DNA from: JABMQB01 sp964408795
GTDB lineage: Bacteria > Bacteroidota > Bacteroidia > Bacteroidales > Prolixibacteraceae
Length of the DNA stretch: 64,000 nucleotides
NCBI GenBank assembly: GCA_964408795.1
Contig: CAYPAW010000074.1
Span: 5,997-69,996, forward strand
Direction: 5' to 3'
How positions within the stretch are numbered: position 1 is the stretch's first letter; every line of letters starts with the position of its first letter. The position numbers and the translations under genes are program-made. Of this stretch, positions 33,277 through 41,512 are shown piece after piece. The notes under the pieces were generated by a model that saw nothing but the letters and a program-made list of their open reading frames with translations, had not been told where the DNA came from and ran no database searches.

Positions 33277-35271
33277 ATGGAAGCATTCAGAAAATTACAC
33301 CGGCAGGAAATTGCACAACTTGTGCGGAATGCCTGCAAATGCGATCAGTGGGAAAACATTGAGGTTAAGCAGGGTTTTACGGCAGAACATATCACCAATG
33401 TTACGTTCTCAGGCAAAATTAAACTGGGTATTTATGCGGATAAAGTGGATTTCCCCGGAGGAGTTCAGAAACAATCAGGGATCAGCAATTCGGTTATTCA
33501 CAATTGTGAAATTGGGGATAATTCATACATCAACAACATTAAGAATTACATGGCCAATTACAAAATTGGCCGGAAGGTAGTCATTGAAAATACCGAAATG
33601 CTGTCTGTTGAGAACCGAACATCCTTTGGAAACGGGATTAAGATCAATGTACTGGATGAAACCGGAGGAAGGCAGATTCCCATATACAACCGGTTATCGT
33701 CCCATTCAGCCTATATTCTTACCTTTTATCGTCACCGGTCGGAGCTGGCCAGAAACCTGGAAAATATGATTGCTGATTATGTTAGCAAGATCACTTCTGA
33801 GACAGGCTTTATCGGGGATTACTCACGAATCATAAACTGCAAGCAGATCATTGATACTGCGATTGGTGAACATGCCAGGATCACAGGGGTAAGCCGGCTG
33901 AAAAACGGTTCGGTAAACAGCACGGAAGAAGCACCGGTTATTATTGGCGATAATGTAGTAGCGGATAATTTCATCATCTCCTCGGGTTCAGAAGTAACCG
34001 ACAGTGTGGCCCTGGGAGATTGTTTTGTAGGTCAGGGTTGCATTCTGAGCAAGCATTATTCGGCTGTTCATTCGCTCTTTTTTGCCAACTGCCAGGGATT
34101 TAATGGCGAAGCATGTTCTGTTTTCGCAGGTCCTTTTACGGTGACCCATCACAAATCGACCTTACTGATCGCCGGTATGTTTTCTTTTCTGAATGCCGGA
34201 AGTGGTTCCAATCAAAGCAATCATATGTACAAACTGGGACCTATACACCACGGGGTGGTTGAAAGAGGATCCAAAACAACCAGCGATTCCTATCTTCTCT
34301 GGCCTTCCAGAATCGGAGCCTTCACGCTGGTAATGGGTAGACACTATAAGAATTCGGATACCACCGATATGCCTTTCTCCTATTTCATTGAAAACAAAGA
34401 TGAAAGCTGGCTGGCTCCTGCCATTAACCTGCAAAGCATCGGAACCATCCGGGATGCCATGAAATGGCCCAGAAGAGATCGACGCAATGGAAATGATTTC
34501 CTGGATCAGATAAATTATAATCTCCTGAGTCCCTATACCATCCGAAAAATGATGAATGGCCAGGAAATATTAAAAAACCTGAAAAAAATATCGGGTGAAT
34601 TTACCCAAACTTATACCTGGGAAACAACCTACATAAAAAAAAGCGCCCTCGAAAGAGGAATCAATCTGTATGATATGGCCTTGCATAAATTCCTGGGAAA
34701 TTCATTTATCTCACGATTAAACAAGGGGAACCATTTCAAATCATTCGAAGAACTGAAAAAATATCTGATCCCGAAAAACGATACCGGAAAAGGAGAATGG
34801 AGTGACCTGGCTGGATTAATCGCTCCCAAAAGTGAAATTGAAAAGTTGATTTCCGACGTCGAAAAGAAAAAAATCAATTCCATGAAAAAACTGGCCGAAA
34901 GGGTCAAACAGATCCATACAAATTATTATGAATATGAATGGGTTTGGGCTCTCGACCTCTACGAGAAAAAATACCATAAAAAAATCAGCCAGATCACCAA
35001 AAAAGACTTAATTGAACTGATTCATCTATGGGTAGAAAGTGTTGTAGGCCTTGATAAATTGCTGTATGAAGACGCCCGGAAAGAATTTACCTTAAGTTCC
35101 ATGACCGGATTTGGAATTGACGGAGACCACGAAATCAAAAAACAGGATTTTGAAAAAGTGAGAGGCACCTTTGAAAAAAATAAATTCGTTAAGGAAATTC
35201 TGGATCATATCCAAAGGAAAACGGAACTGGGACAAAACACCATTAAAATGGTGGAACAATTAAAAGAATAA
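33277..35271 (+). CDS. DUF4954 family protein, left-handed beta-helix
   Basis: This is a 664-residue cytoplasmic protein. The centre (about 60-330) has hexapeptide-like turns typical of left-handed beta-helix acyltransferase/nucleotidyltransferase folds (for example VIHNCEIGDNSYINNI, VVADNFIISSGSEVTDSVALGDCFVGQGCILSKH). The overall sequence matches DUF4954, common in Bacteroidota. The C-terminal third (about 400-664) is helical and charged. Related beta-helix proteins are sugar-nucleotide enzymes, but no catalytic residues can be named, so a function is not assigned. Confidence 0.85.
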   Translation: MEAFRKLHRQEIAQLVRNACKCDQWENIEVKQGFTAEHITNVTFSGKIKLGIYADKVDFPGGVQKQSGISNSVIHNCEIGDNSYINNIKNYMANYKIGRKVVIENTEMLSVENRTSFGNGIKINVLDETGGRQIPIYNRLSSHSAYILTFYRHRSELARNLENMIADYVSKITSETGFIGDYSRIINCKQIIDTAIGEHARITGVSRLKNGSVNSTEEAPVIIGDNVVADNFIISSGSEVTDSVALGDCFVGQGCILSKHYSAVHSLFFANCQGFNGEACSVFAGPFTVTHHKSTLLIAGMFSFLNAGSGSNQSNHMYKLGPIHHGVVERGSKTTSDSYLLWPSRIGAFTLVMGRHYKNSDTTDMPFSYFIENKDESWLAPAINLQSIGTIRDAMKWPRRDRRNGNDFLDQINYNLLSPYTIRKMMNGQEILKNLKKISGEFTQTYTWETTYIKKSALERGINLYDMALHKFLGNSFISRLNKGNHFKSFEELKKYLIPKNDTGKGEWSDLAGLIAPKSEIEKLISDVEKKKINSMKKLAERVKQIHTNYYEYEWVWALDLYEKKYHKKISQITKKDLIELIHLWVESVVGLDKLLYEDARKEFTLSSMTGFGIDGDHEIKKQDFEKVRGTFEKNKFVKEILDHIQRKTELGQNTIKMVEQLKE

Positions 35272-35410
35272 CCCCACCTTCCGGAACAGAGGGTGGTTAT
35301 CCGGTGACGTGTTTCTTCCCGGCAAAACCATCCGGTAATTGCTATAGGTTTTTAAGGGAGCATCCGCTTCATAAAAATCACCTTTGACCGGGTAAATCTG
35401 TTTTTTTTGC

Positions 35411-35530
35411 TCAACTCGTTGGGGGTTCTTCATAGGCTACCTGAACAATAGCAACGGCTCCCTTATCCATAATATTCTGAAACCTATTTCCCCTGAGCCT
35501 GCGAAAAGGGAAATTATCTCCTGCAGGGCT
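35411..35530 (-). other. 366-base gap with a possible coding remnant on the minus strand
   Basis: The gap 35272-35637 holds no intact gene. On the minus strand a frame of about 40 codons ends at TGA 35413 and reads like real protein (AGDNFPFRRLRGNRFQNIM then DKGAVAIVQVAYEEPPTS). It has no start codon except an internal ATG, and the frame decays upstream into T-rich sequence. It may be the tail of a lost gene. Plus-strand AT-rich sequence around 35565-35600 probably carries the promoter of the next gene. Confidence 0.3.
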
Positions 35531-35637
35531 GAATTTTTTTGAACAAAAGAAAAAAACACATCCATGCAAAAATTTGTATTTTTACTTGCTGACAATTCCG
35601 AATGATCTTAATCTTAACATAAAACAAACATCGTATC

Positions 35638-36591
35638 ATGAAAACCAGCCGTCGTACATTTTTAACCACTGCAACCTCAGCCACTATAGGAGCAGCCATG
35701 CTGAGTTCCTGCAAAACAGGCAGCGAAACAGGAGAAACAAAACGGATCACACGCAACAGGATCGGGGTTTCCACGTATTCATTCTGGCAATTTAACGGGC
35801 CGAAAGAAAATTCCCCTATTGAAGAATGCATTGAAAATGCTGCCCGGATGGGATTTGACGGGATTGAATTCCTCCTGGTTCAGATGGCATCCGAAGAGAA
35901 CAGTTATTTACAGAAACTGAAACGTCAGGCTTTCCATGCAGGCCTTGATATTATGGGATTTTCCACCCATCAGGGATTTATCTTTCCGGAGAAGGGAAAA
36001 AGGGAATCAGAAATTCAGAAAACCATCAACCAGATTGAACTGGCATACAAACTGGGCATACCTACGATGCGTCTGAATACCGGCCGTTGGGGAACCACCG
36101 AATCATTCGATGACCTCATGGCCAACAAAGGTATTGAACCTGTGTTGGACGGATATACCGATGAAGAGGGATTTAGCTGGGTGATTGATGCGATTAACCA
36201 GTTGATTCCTGTAGCTGAGAAATGCGGTGTGGTGTTAGGACTTGAAAACCACTGGGGACTCGGACGAACAGCCGAGGGGGTACTCCGGATCGTTAATGCG
36301 GTGAACTCACCCTGGCTGCAGATCACTTCCGATACCGGGAATTTCCTTGAGCGACAATATGAACAACTTGAAATGATGGCACCCAAAACCTTCTTAATTC
36401 AGGCAAAAACCTATTTTGGTGGTGGTAAATGGTACACCCTTGATATTGATTATAACCGGGTAGCAGACATTTTCAGAAAGGTGAATTACCAGGGCTATAT
36501 TTCTATAGAATTTGAAGGCCAGGATAATCCAATGGAGGCTGTACCGAAAAGCCTCAATTTAATACGCAATGCCTTTACATGGGAAGAATAA
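35638..36591 (+). CDS. Tat-exported TIM-barrel sugar isomerase/epimerase-like protein
   Basis: The 317-residue protein has a twin-arginine signal (MKTSRRTFLTTATSATIGAAM) ending in a lipobox-like LSSC, so it is probably a folded, exported lipoprotein. The remainder is a xylose-isomerase-like TIM barrel: GVSTYSFWQF, ARMGFDGIEFLLVQM, GVVLGLENHWGLG and YFGGGKWYTLDIDYNRVADIF, with YISIEFEG near the end. Such proteins bind a divalent metal and isomerise or epimerise sugars or cyclitols. The substrate is unknown. Confidence 0.87.
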   Translation: MKTSRRTFLTTATSATIGAAMLSSCKTGSETGETKRITRNRIGVSTYSFWQFNGPKENSPIEECIENAARMGFDGIEFLLVQMASEENSYLQKLKRQAFHAGLDIMGFSTHQGFIFPEKGKRESEIQKTINQIELAYKLGIPTMRLNTGRWGTTESFDDLMANKGIEPVLDGYTDEEGFSWVIDAINQLIPVAEKCGVVLGLENHWGLGRTAEGVLRIVNAVNSPWLQITSDTGNFLERQYEQLEMMAPKTFLIQAKTYFGGGKWYTLDIDYNRVADIFRKVNYQGYISIEFEGQDNPMEAVPKSLNLIRNAFTWEE

Positions 36592-36645
36592 TCTTCTTTG
36601 AAGCAATAGCTCAACGAGGTTATTTCAGTATATTAATCTCTGAAT

Positions 36646-37485
36646 TCACTGTTTTACAGATTGAAAGAATTCGCTTTGAAGAAATTGTGTCATCTTTCCG
36701 GGCCTTCCGTTTCCAATCAGCCGGTCATCGACCTGCACAACCGGTGTAATCTCATTGCCCGTACTGGTTATCATCAGTTCATCGACCTTAAACAGATCCC
36801 TTTCGTTAATGGGTTCTTCGATAAAATCAATCTGTCTTCTTGCACAGATATCCTCTATTGCATTTCGTGTTATACCCTGCAAAACCATATTGGATAACGG
36901 ATGGGTTATTACCTGTTCATTTTTCACTGCCAACACATTGGAATGGGTCGCTTCAGTTACCCATCCATTTCGTATCAGTATACACTCTCCTGCTCCTTTT
37001 TCAACAGCTTGGTTAAATAGCATAATGTTCGGAAGCAACGATATGGACTTAATGTCGCACCGAAGCCAACGGATATCTTCATGGGTAATCACCTTAATGC
37101 CGTTATGAAGGTATCCGGTAAATGAAGGTAACTCAAAAGAAAAAGCATAAACAGACGGCGAAGGATTACCAGGAAAAGAGTGAATACGTGTATTCGCTCC
37201 TCTTGTAACCTGGCAATATACACCTGCATGTTTTCTTTTCAGGTTGTTTTTTTCTATCAGTGCAAAAAATATTTCTTGCAGGTTGTTGCAGTTAAAATTC
37301 AGGGAAATTGCCGAAAGGCTGTTTTTCATTCGCTTCAGGTGGTCGTCAAAACGAAAAGGTGTTCCGTTGTAATACTTGATGACTTCATAAATCCCATCGG
37401 CAAAAATAAATCCACGGTCATCAGCTGAGATCTGAGCCTTATCCCGTGGCAGGAATTGTCCGTTCAGGTAAGCGGTTTCGTTCAC
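36646..37485 (-). CDS. class IV aminotransferase (D-amino-acid transaminase/ADC lyase type)
   Basis: This is a 279-residue fold-type IV PLP enzyme. DRGFIFADGIYEVIKYYNGTPFRFDDHLKRM (about 23-53) is the conserved N-terminal region. The PLP lysine is in CDIKSISLLPNIM (about 145). The phosphate-binding end is seen in VTEATHSNVLAV, VLQGITRNAI and ELMITSTGNEITPVVQVD. Specificity (D-amino-acid transaminase, branched-chain transaminase or aminodeoxychorismate lyase) cannot be fixed; the start motif slightly favours D-amino-acid transaminase. It precedes nfo downstream? No: nfo lies upstream on the same strand, 16 bases away, so they may be co-transcribed. Confidence 0.85.
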   Translation of the reverse strand: MNETAYLNGQFLPRDKAQISADDRGFIFADGIYEVIKYYNGTPFRFDDHLKRMKNSLSAISLNFNCNNLQEIFFALIEKNNLKRKHAGVYCQVTRGANTRIHSFPGNPSPSVYAFSFELPSFTGYLHNGIKVITHEDIRWLRCDIKSISLLPNIMLFNQAVEKGAGECILIRNGWVTEATHSNVLAVKNEQVITHPLSNMVLQGITRNAIEDICARRQIDFIEEPINERDLFKVDELMITSTGNEITPVVQVDDRLIGNGRPGKMTQFLQSEFFQSVKQ

Positions 37486-37501
37486 AGGTGAGTATTTAAA
37501 A

Positions 37502-38356
37502 TTAGCGATTGGTTTTATTCTGCAAGCTTTTCAGCCATTGAATTTCCTGAGTCCATATTGCATCATTGGGGGTTTCCAGGATCAGGGGGATTCCGTCAAA
37601 TCGCTTATCATTCATAATTCGTATGAAAACATCTCTGCCAAGTGTACCTTTTCCCAGGCTGTCATGACGATCAACGCGTGAGTTCAACTCTTTTCGGGAG
37701 TCATTCAGGTGCATTCCTTTCAGGTAACGGATTCCAATACACTTCTCAAATTCTTCAAATACATTTTTAAATCCTTCTTCTGTTTTAATGTCATACCCTG
37801 CCGAATAGGCATGCGCCGTATCGATACACACTCCTACCCGGCTTTTATTCTCAACCTGTTCGATAATTTGCTTAATCTGTTGAAAGGAATAGCCCATATT
37901 GGTACCCTGGCCGGCGGTATTTTCAATGACTGCTGTAACGCCTTTGGTTTTTTTCAGAGCCAGGTTGATCGACTCAGCGATTGTTGCTAAGCACTGATCC
38001 ACAGAATATTTATTCAGGTGACTGCCGGGATGAAAATTGAGCCTGTCCAGTCCAAGTTGTTCACATCGCTGCATCTCGTCAAGAAAAGCATTCCTCGATT
38101 TGTTTAGTTTTTCAGCTTCGGGATGCCCCAGGTTGATCAGATAACTGTCGTGTGGAAGTATCTGAAAAGGTTCATACCCATATTTTTTACAGTTGGCTTT
38201 AAAGGCATCACAGCTCTTTTTTGTCAGAGGCTTTGCTACCCACTGGCGCTGATTTTTTGTAAACAGGGCAAAAGCAGTAGCTCCTATCGAATAGGCATTC
38301 AACGGGGCATTTTCAACTCCCCCGGAAGCACTTACATGGGCTCCGATGTATTTCAT
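37502..38356 (-). CDS. nfo: endonuclease IV (AP endonuclease)
   Basis: This is a 284-residue TIM-barrel zinc enzyme of the Nfo family. It begins MKYIGAHVSASGGVENAPLNA and has zinc-ligand segments LNFHPGSHLN, VIENTAGQGTNMGYSF, CIDTAHAYSAGYD, LKGMHLNDSRKELNSRVDRHDSLGKG and LILETPND. It cleaves DNA 5' to abasic sites and complements the endonuclease III at 24 kb in base-excision repair. Confidence 0.95.
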   Translation of the reverse strand: MKYIGAHVSASGGVENAPLNAYSIGATAFALFTKNQRQWVAKPLTKKSCDAFKANCKKYGYEPFQILPHDSYLINLGHPEAEKLNKSRNAFLDEMQRCEQLGLDRLNFHPGSHLNKYSVDQCLATIAESINLALKKTKGVTAVIENTAGQGTNMGYSFQQIKQIIEQVENKSRVGVCIDTAHAYSAGYDIKTEEGFKNVFEEFEKCIGIRYLKGMHLNDSRKELNSRVDRHDSLGKGTLGRDVFIRIMNDKRFDGIPLILETPNDAIWTQEIQWLKSLQNKTNR

Positions 38357-38490
38357 GGGTTAAATATAAAAAATATCTGGCAGCATGTAACTTTCCCTCA
38401 CCTTTTAGAGTATCTTAAAACAACATAATCAGAACCGGAAGTTTTGATCAAAAAACAAAAAGTAAATCTGTAGCTATTAAAATAACAGCC

Positions 38491-38985
38491 ATGAGACGTT
38501 TGTTCATTTTCGTTTTGTTGTCGTATGTTTTTTTCCTGTGTGAAGGGCAAAAGAAAACACGAAAAGAAAGAGAGGAACTCCGAATGGAAGAGGTTCAGGA
38601 ACTGATTGATTCCGGGGAATATGTTTTTACTGCCTCTCATGCCTTACCTATGAGTGGCACAAGCATTTATCTGGATGCGTGGTATGATCTGACCATCACA
38701 GGGGATTCTGCCTATGCCTACCTTCCTTATTACGGCGTTGCCTACCAGGCTGACTACGGGGACCGGGAAGGAGGAATTAAATTTGAAGAGCCGTTCAGGA
38801 AGTATACCCTTGAAACCTCCAAATCAGGGAAACAGATCTCTTTTGAAATTAAAGAAGGCCGTGAGCTTTATAAAATAAGTCTTGAGGTATCGGAAATGGG
38901 TTATGCAACCCTCTTTGTTACCTGCCTCAACCGTCAGCCTATTCGTTTCTATGGAACCATCCATGAAATTGAGACTCCCCGGTAG
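38491..38985 (+). CDS. DUF4251 family exported protein
   Basis: This is a 164-residue protein with a signal peptide (MRRLFIFVLLSYVFFLCEGQ). The body matches DUF4251: ELIDSGEYVFTASHALPMSG early, YLPYYGVAYQADYGDREGGIKFE in the middle, and a beta-rich end with YATLFVTCLNRQPIRFYG. This Bacteroidota family of small periplasmic beta proteins has no established function. Confidence 0.85.
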   Translation: MRRLFIFVLLSYVFFLCEGQKKTRKEREELRMEEVQELIDSGEYVFTASHALPMSGTSIYLDAWYDLTITGDSAYAYLPYYGVAYQADYGDREGGIKFEEPFRKYTLETSKSGKQISFEIKEGRELYKISLEVSEMGYATLFVTCLNRQPIRFYGTIHEIETPR

Positions 38986-39127
38986 CCTTTTCATGGTGTT
39001 TCTTTTGTTTATGAATGTAAAAAACCTCCACATCGGCGCTTTGTACAAAAAAAAGCATCACACTCCGGATCCCTGTTTTTTTTACCCTTCCCTTTACTTT
39101 GGAACAATTGGTTCCATCTGTTTCAGG

Positions 39128-40528
39128 TCATTCCATACGAACAATTTTGGGATAGAATGTTGCCAGGGGTTTAACCAGGTCTTTCTGAGCCTTCATCACT
39201 TCATTTATATCTTTATATGCCATGGGTGCTTCATCCAATCCGCCCCCTATCAGTTCGACGCCTGCCTTTTCGAGTACCTTTTGAATTTCTTTCCGGGAAA
39301 ACATTTTTTTTGCTTTATTTCTTGATACAACTCTGCCTGCCCCGTGAGATGCCGAGTTCAACGATTCCTCGTTGCCTTTACCCCCTACGATGTAAGCCGG
39401 AGATGCCATGGTTCCAGGTATTATTCCTATATCCCCCACCCCTGCCGGTGTTGCTCCCTTGCGGTGAATGACCATTTCTTCGGTTCCGGAGAGTTTCTCT
39501 TTCCAGGCATAATTATGATGGTTTTCAAATACCATAACAGGCTTATCACCCAGAGCATCAGCCAGTTTACCATGAATGATCCGATGGTTTACAGCAGAAT
39601 AGTCGCCTGCCAGGGTCATTGCTTTCCAGTATTCCTGTCCCTCTTCCGAGTTCAGTTCCAGCCATGCCAGCTTCGAAGCTTCTCCGTTTAATCCCAACTT
39701 ATCGTTGGCAATACGGGTATAATGTTTGGCTATTTCCGCACCGAAATTTCTGGATCCCGAATGCGTAAGAACAGAGAAATAGTGTCCCGGTTTCAGGTGA
39801 ACTTCAGGACAGGATTCTTTAATTTCAAGAATACCCATATCGACAAAATGGTTCCCATGGCCGGAAGTGCCTAATTGTTCTGTAAACTTCTTTTTTAGGG
39901 ATTTCAGAAAAGCGATTTCTTTGAATTCCTCTCTTTCGAGGATGTCATATTTTTCAAGGTCCTTAAATTCAGCCAGCCCAAAGCGGGTATTTTCAAGAAG
40001 GATTTTTTTCAGCCTGTTACGTTCTGTTTTTATGATCTCAGGTGACAGCTGGTATACCGACATGCACATCCGGCAGGCTATATCCATTCCCACTCCATAA
40101 GGGATCACGGCATTATAGGTTGCCAGCACTCCTCCTATTGGTAGTCCGTAGCCCACATGGGCATCGGCCATCAAAGCGCCTTTGACGGCTACAGGAAGCT
40201 TCATGGCTACCTCCATCTGGTGTATCGCTTCCGGGTCAATAAACGCTTTACCATAAATCTTGAATTCATACGGTTTGTTTCGAAGCCGTGGTTTTTCCCT
40301 GGGAGACTCCTGTACATGGCCGGTAAGCAACAAAGCCAATTCCCTGAAATAATTGTGTTTCAGATAAGAGGAAGGAGATATGCGGACTTTCTCAAGTTGC
40401 TCCAATACTTCCGCCTTGTTTTTCTTTCTCAAATATTTACGCACAATCTGCAAGGCAAGAGCTATAGCCCTGTCATCGGAATAACCCATACGTTTTAATT
40501 CTTTCCCCCTGAGCTTTAATTTCTTCAT
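39128..40528 (-). CDS. rtcB: RtcB-family RNA ligase
   Basis: This 466-residue protein has RtcB metal-binding and guanylylation motifs: PYGVGMDIACRM (Asp and Cys ligands), GTSGHGNHFVDMG, VLTHSGSRNFG, VFENHHNYAWKE and SHGAGRVVSRNKA (guanylylated histidine region). RtcB joins 2',3'-cyclic phosphate or 3'-phosphate RNA ends to 5'-OH ends with GTP and manganese, used in RNA repair. An N-terminal region of about 70 residues (LKLRGKELKRMGYSDDRAIALALQIVRKYL) is an extension seen in the RtcB2-like subtype, as far as I recall. Confidence 0.9.
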   Translation of the reverse strand: MKKLKLRGKELKRMGYSDDRAIALALQIVRKYLRKKNKAEVLEQLEKVRISPSSYLKHNYFRELALLLTGHVQESPREKPRLRNKPYEFKIYGKAFIDPEAIHQMEVAMKLPVAVKGALMADAHVGYGLPIGGVLATYNAVIPYGVGMDIACRMCMSVYQLSPEIIKTERNRLKKILLENTRFGLAEFKDLEKYDILEREEFKEIAFLKSLKKKFTEQLGTSGHGNHFVDMGILEIKESCPEVHLKPGHYFSVLTHSGSRNFGAEIAKHYTRIANDKLGLNGEASKLAWLELNSEEGQEYWKAMTLAGDYSAVNHRIIHGKLADALGDKPVMVFENHHNYAWKEKLSGTEEMVIHRKGATPAGVGDIGIIPGTMASPAYIVGGKGNEESLNSASHGAGRVVSRNKAKKMFSRKEIQKVLEKAGVELIGGGLDEAPMAYKDINEVMKAQKDLVKPLATFYPKIVRME

Positions 40529-40625
40529 GCTCTCTTTTCGTTGACGGCATTATTTCTTCTACTAATAAAATAAACCAAATATTTCAACTATGAAACTATT
40601 TTGCGTATTGGGTTATCTATTTTTT

Positions 40626-40644
40626 CATCGGGCGTTGCCCGATG
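40626..40644. repeat. palindrome CATCGGGC-gtt-GCCCGATG between rtcB and lgt
   Basis: Perfect 8-base arms around a 3-base loop, close relative of the CCCGAT/ATCGGG family. It lies just after the lgt stop (40653), so it could act as a transcript end for lgt, though a T-run is lacking. Confidence 0.6.
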
Positions 40645-40652
40645 CCAGTTGC

Positions 40653-41489
40653 TCAAAGGGGCTTTTCCTGTTGGTTATGAACCGGGTATGTTACTTCGGG
40701 TCTTTTTATTGCTCTGATCAACAGCCAGATACCGGCCAGCACAAATGGAATGCTTAACCACTGTCCCATATTCAAGGCCATGGTTGCTTCAAATGCTTCC
40801 TGGTCTTCCTTGACAAATTCAACCAGGAACCGGGACAGAAAAACAACAACAAAGAATACACCAAGCAACATGCCCGGTTTGTTCCTGGCATGGGTTTTCC
40901 AGTACATATACATTAAAAGAATGAATCCTCCCAGATAACAGAGTGCTTCATAGATCTGCGTCGGATGTTTGGCCACGGTTTCGCCGTTGCGCTCAAAAAT
41001 AAATCCCCAGGGAAGGGTTGTTTCCACGCCATAGATTTCTGAATTCATGAGGTTTCCGGTTCGGATCATTGCACCCACCAGGGCTGTCGGAACCACAACC
41101 CGGTCCAATGTCCATAAAATCGATCGTTTGGTAACCAGTTTTGAATGAATCAGCAAGGCAATGACAATGCCAATGGCCCCCCCATGGCTGGCCAGACCTC
41201 CATGCCATATTTTAAAAATCTCTCCGGGGTGCTGGGAATAGAATTCCCATCCGTAAAAAAATACATGACCCAGGCGGGCGCCCAGGATGGTAGCTATTAT
41301 CAGGTACATAAAAAGGCTGTCGAGCCATTTGGGATTGACTTTCTCCCATCGAAACATTCGTTCCCCTATATAATAGCCAATTAGGAATCCCGAAGCAAAC
41401 AACAATCCATACCATCGTACCGAAAAGGCCCCGATGCGGAAGATTTCAGGATCTGCATTCCATCTGATGAAGCTGAGAATTTCTGCCAT
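40653..41489 (-). CDS. lgt: prolipoprotein diacylglyceryl transferase
   Basis: This is a 278-residue inner-membrane enzyme of about seven TM helices. The family signature GGLASHGGAIGIVIAL (about 95-110) is present, as is an arginine in VGAMIRTGNLMNSEIYG needed for phosphatidylglycerol use, and HPTQIYEAL near the end. Lgt transfers diacylglycerol to the lipobox cysteine, so it serves the several lipoproteins in this window (2447, 4183, 29635, 47749, 58380). It is 23 bases downstream of secA and probably in the same transcript. Confidence 0.95.
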   Translation of the reverse strand: MAEILSFIRWNADPEIFRIGAFSVRWYGLLFASGFLIGYYIGERMFRWEKVNPKWLDSLFMYLIIATILGARLGHVFFYGWEFYSQHPGEIFKIWHGGLASHGGAIGIVIALLIHSKLVTKRSILWTLDRVVVPTALVGAMIRTGNLMNSEIYGVETTLPWGFIFERNGETVAKHPTQIYEALCYLGGFILLMYMYWKTHARNKPGMLLGVFFVVVFLSRFLVEFVKEDQEAFEATMALNMGQWLSIPFVLAGIWLLIRAIKRPEVTYPVHNQQEKPL

Positions 41490-41512
41490 TATAAATAATA
41501 TAAAAGGTTAGA

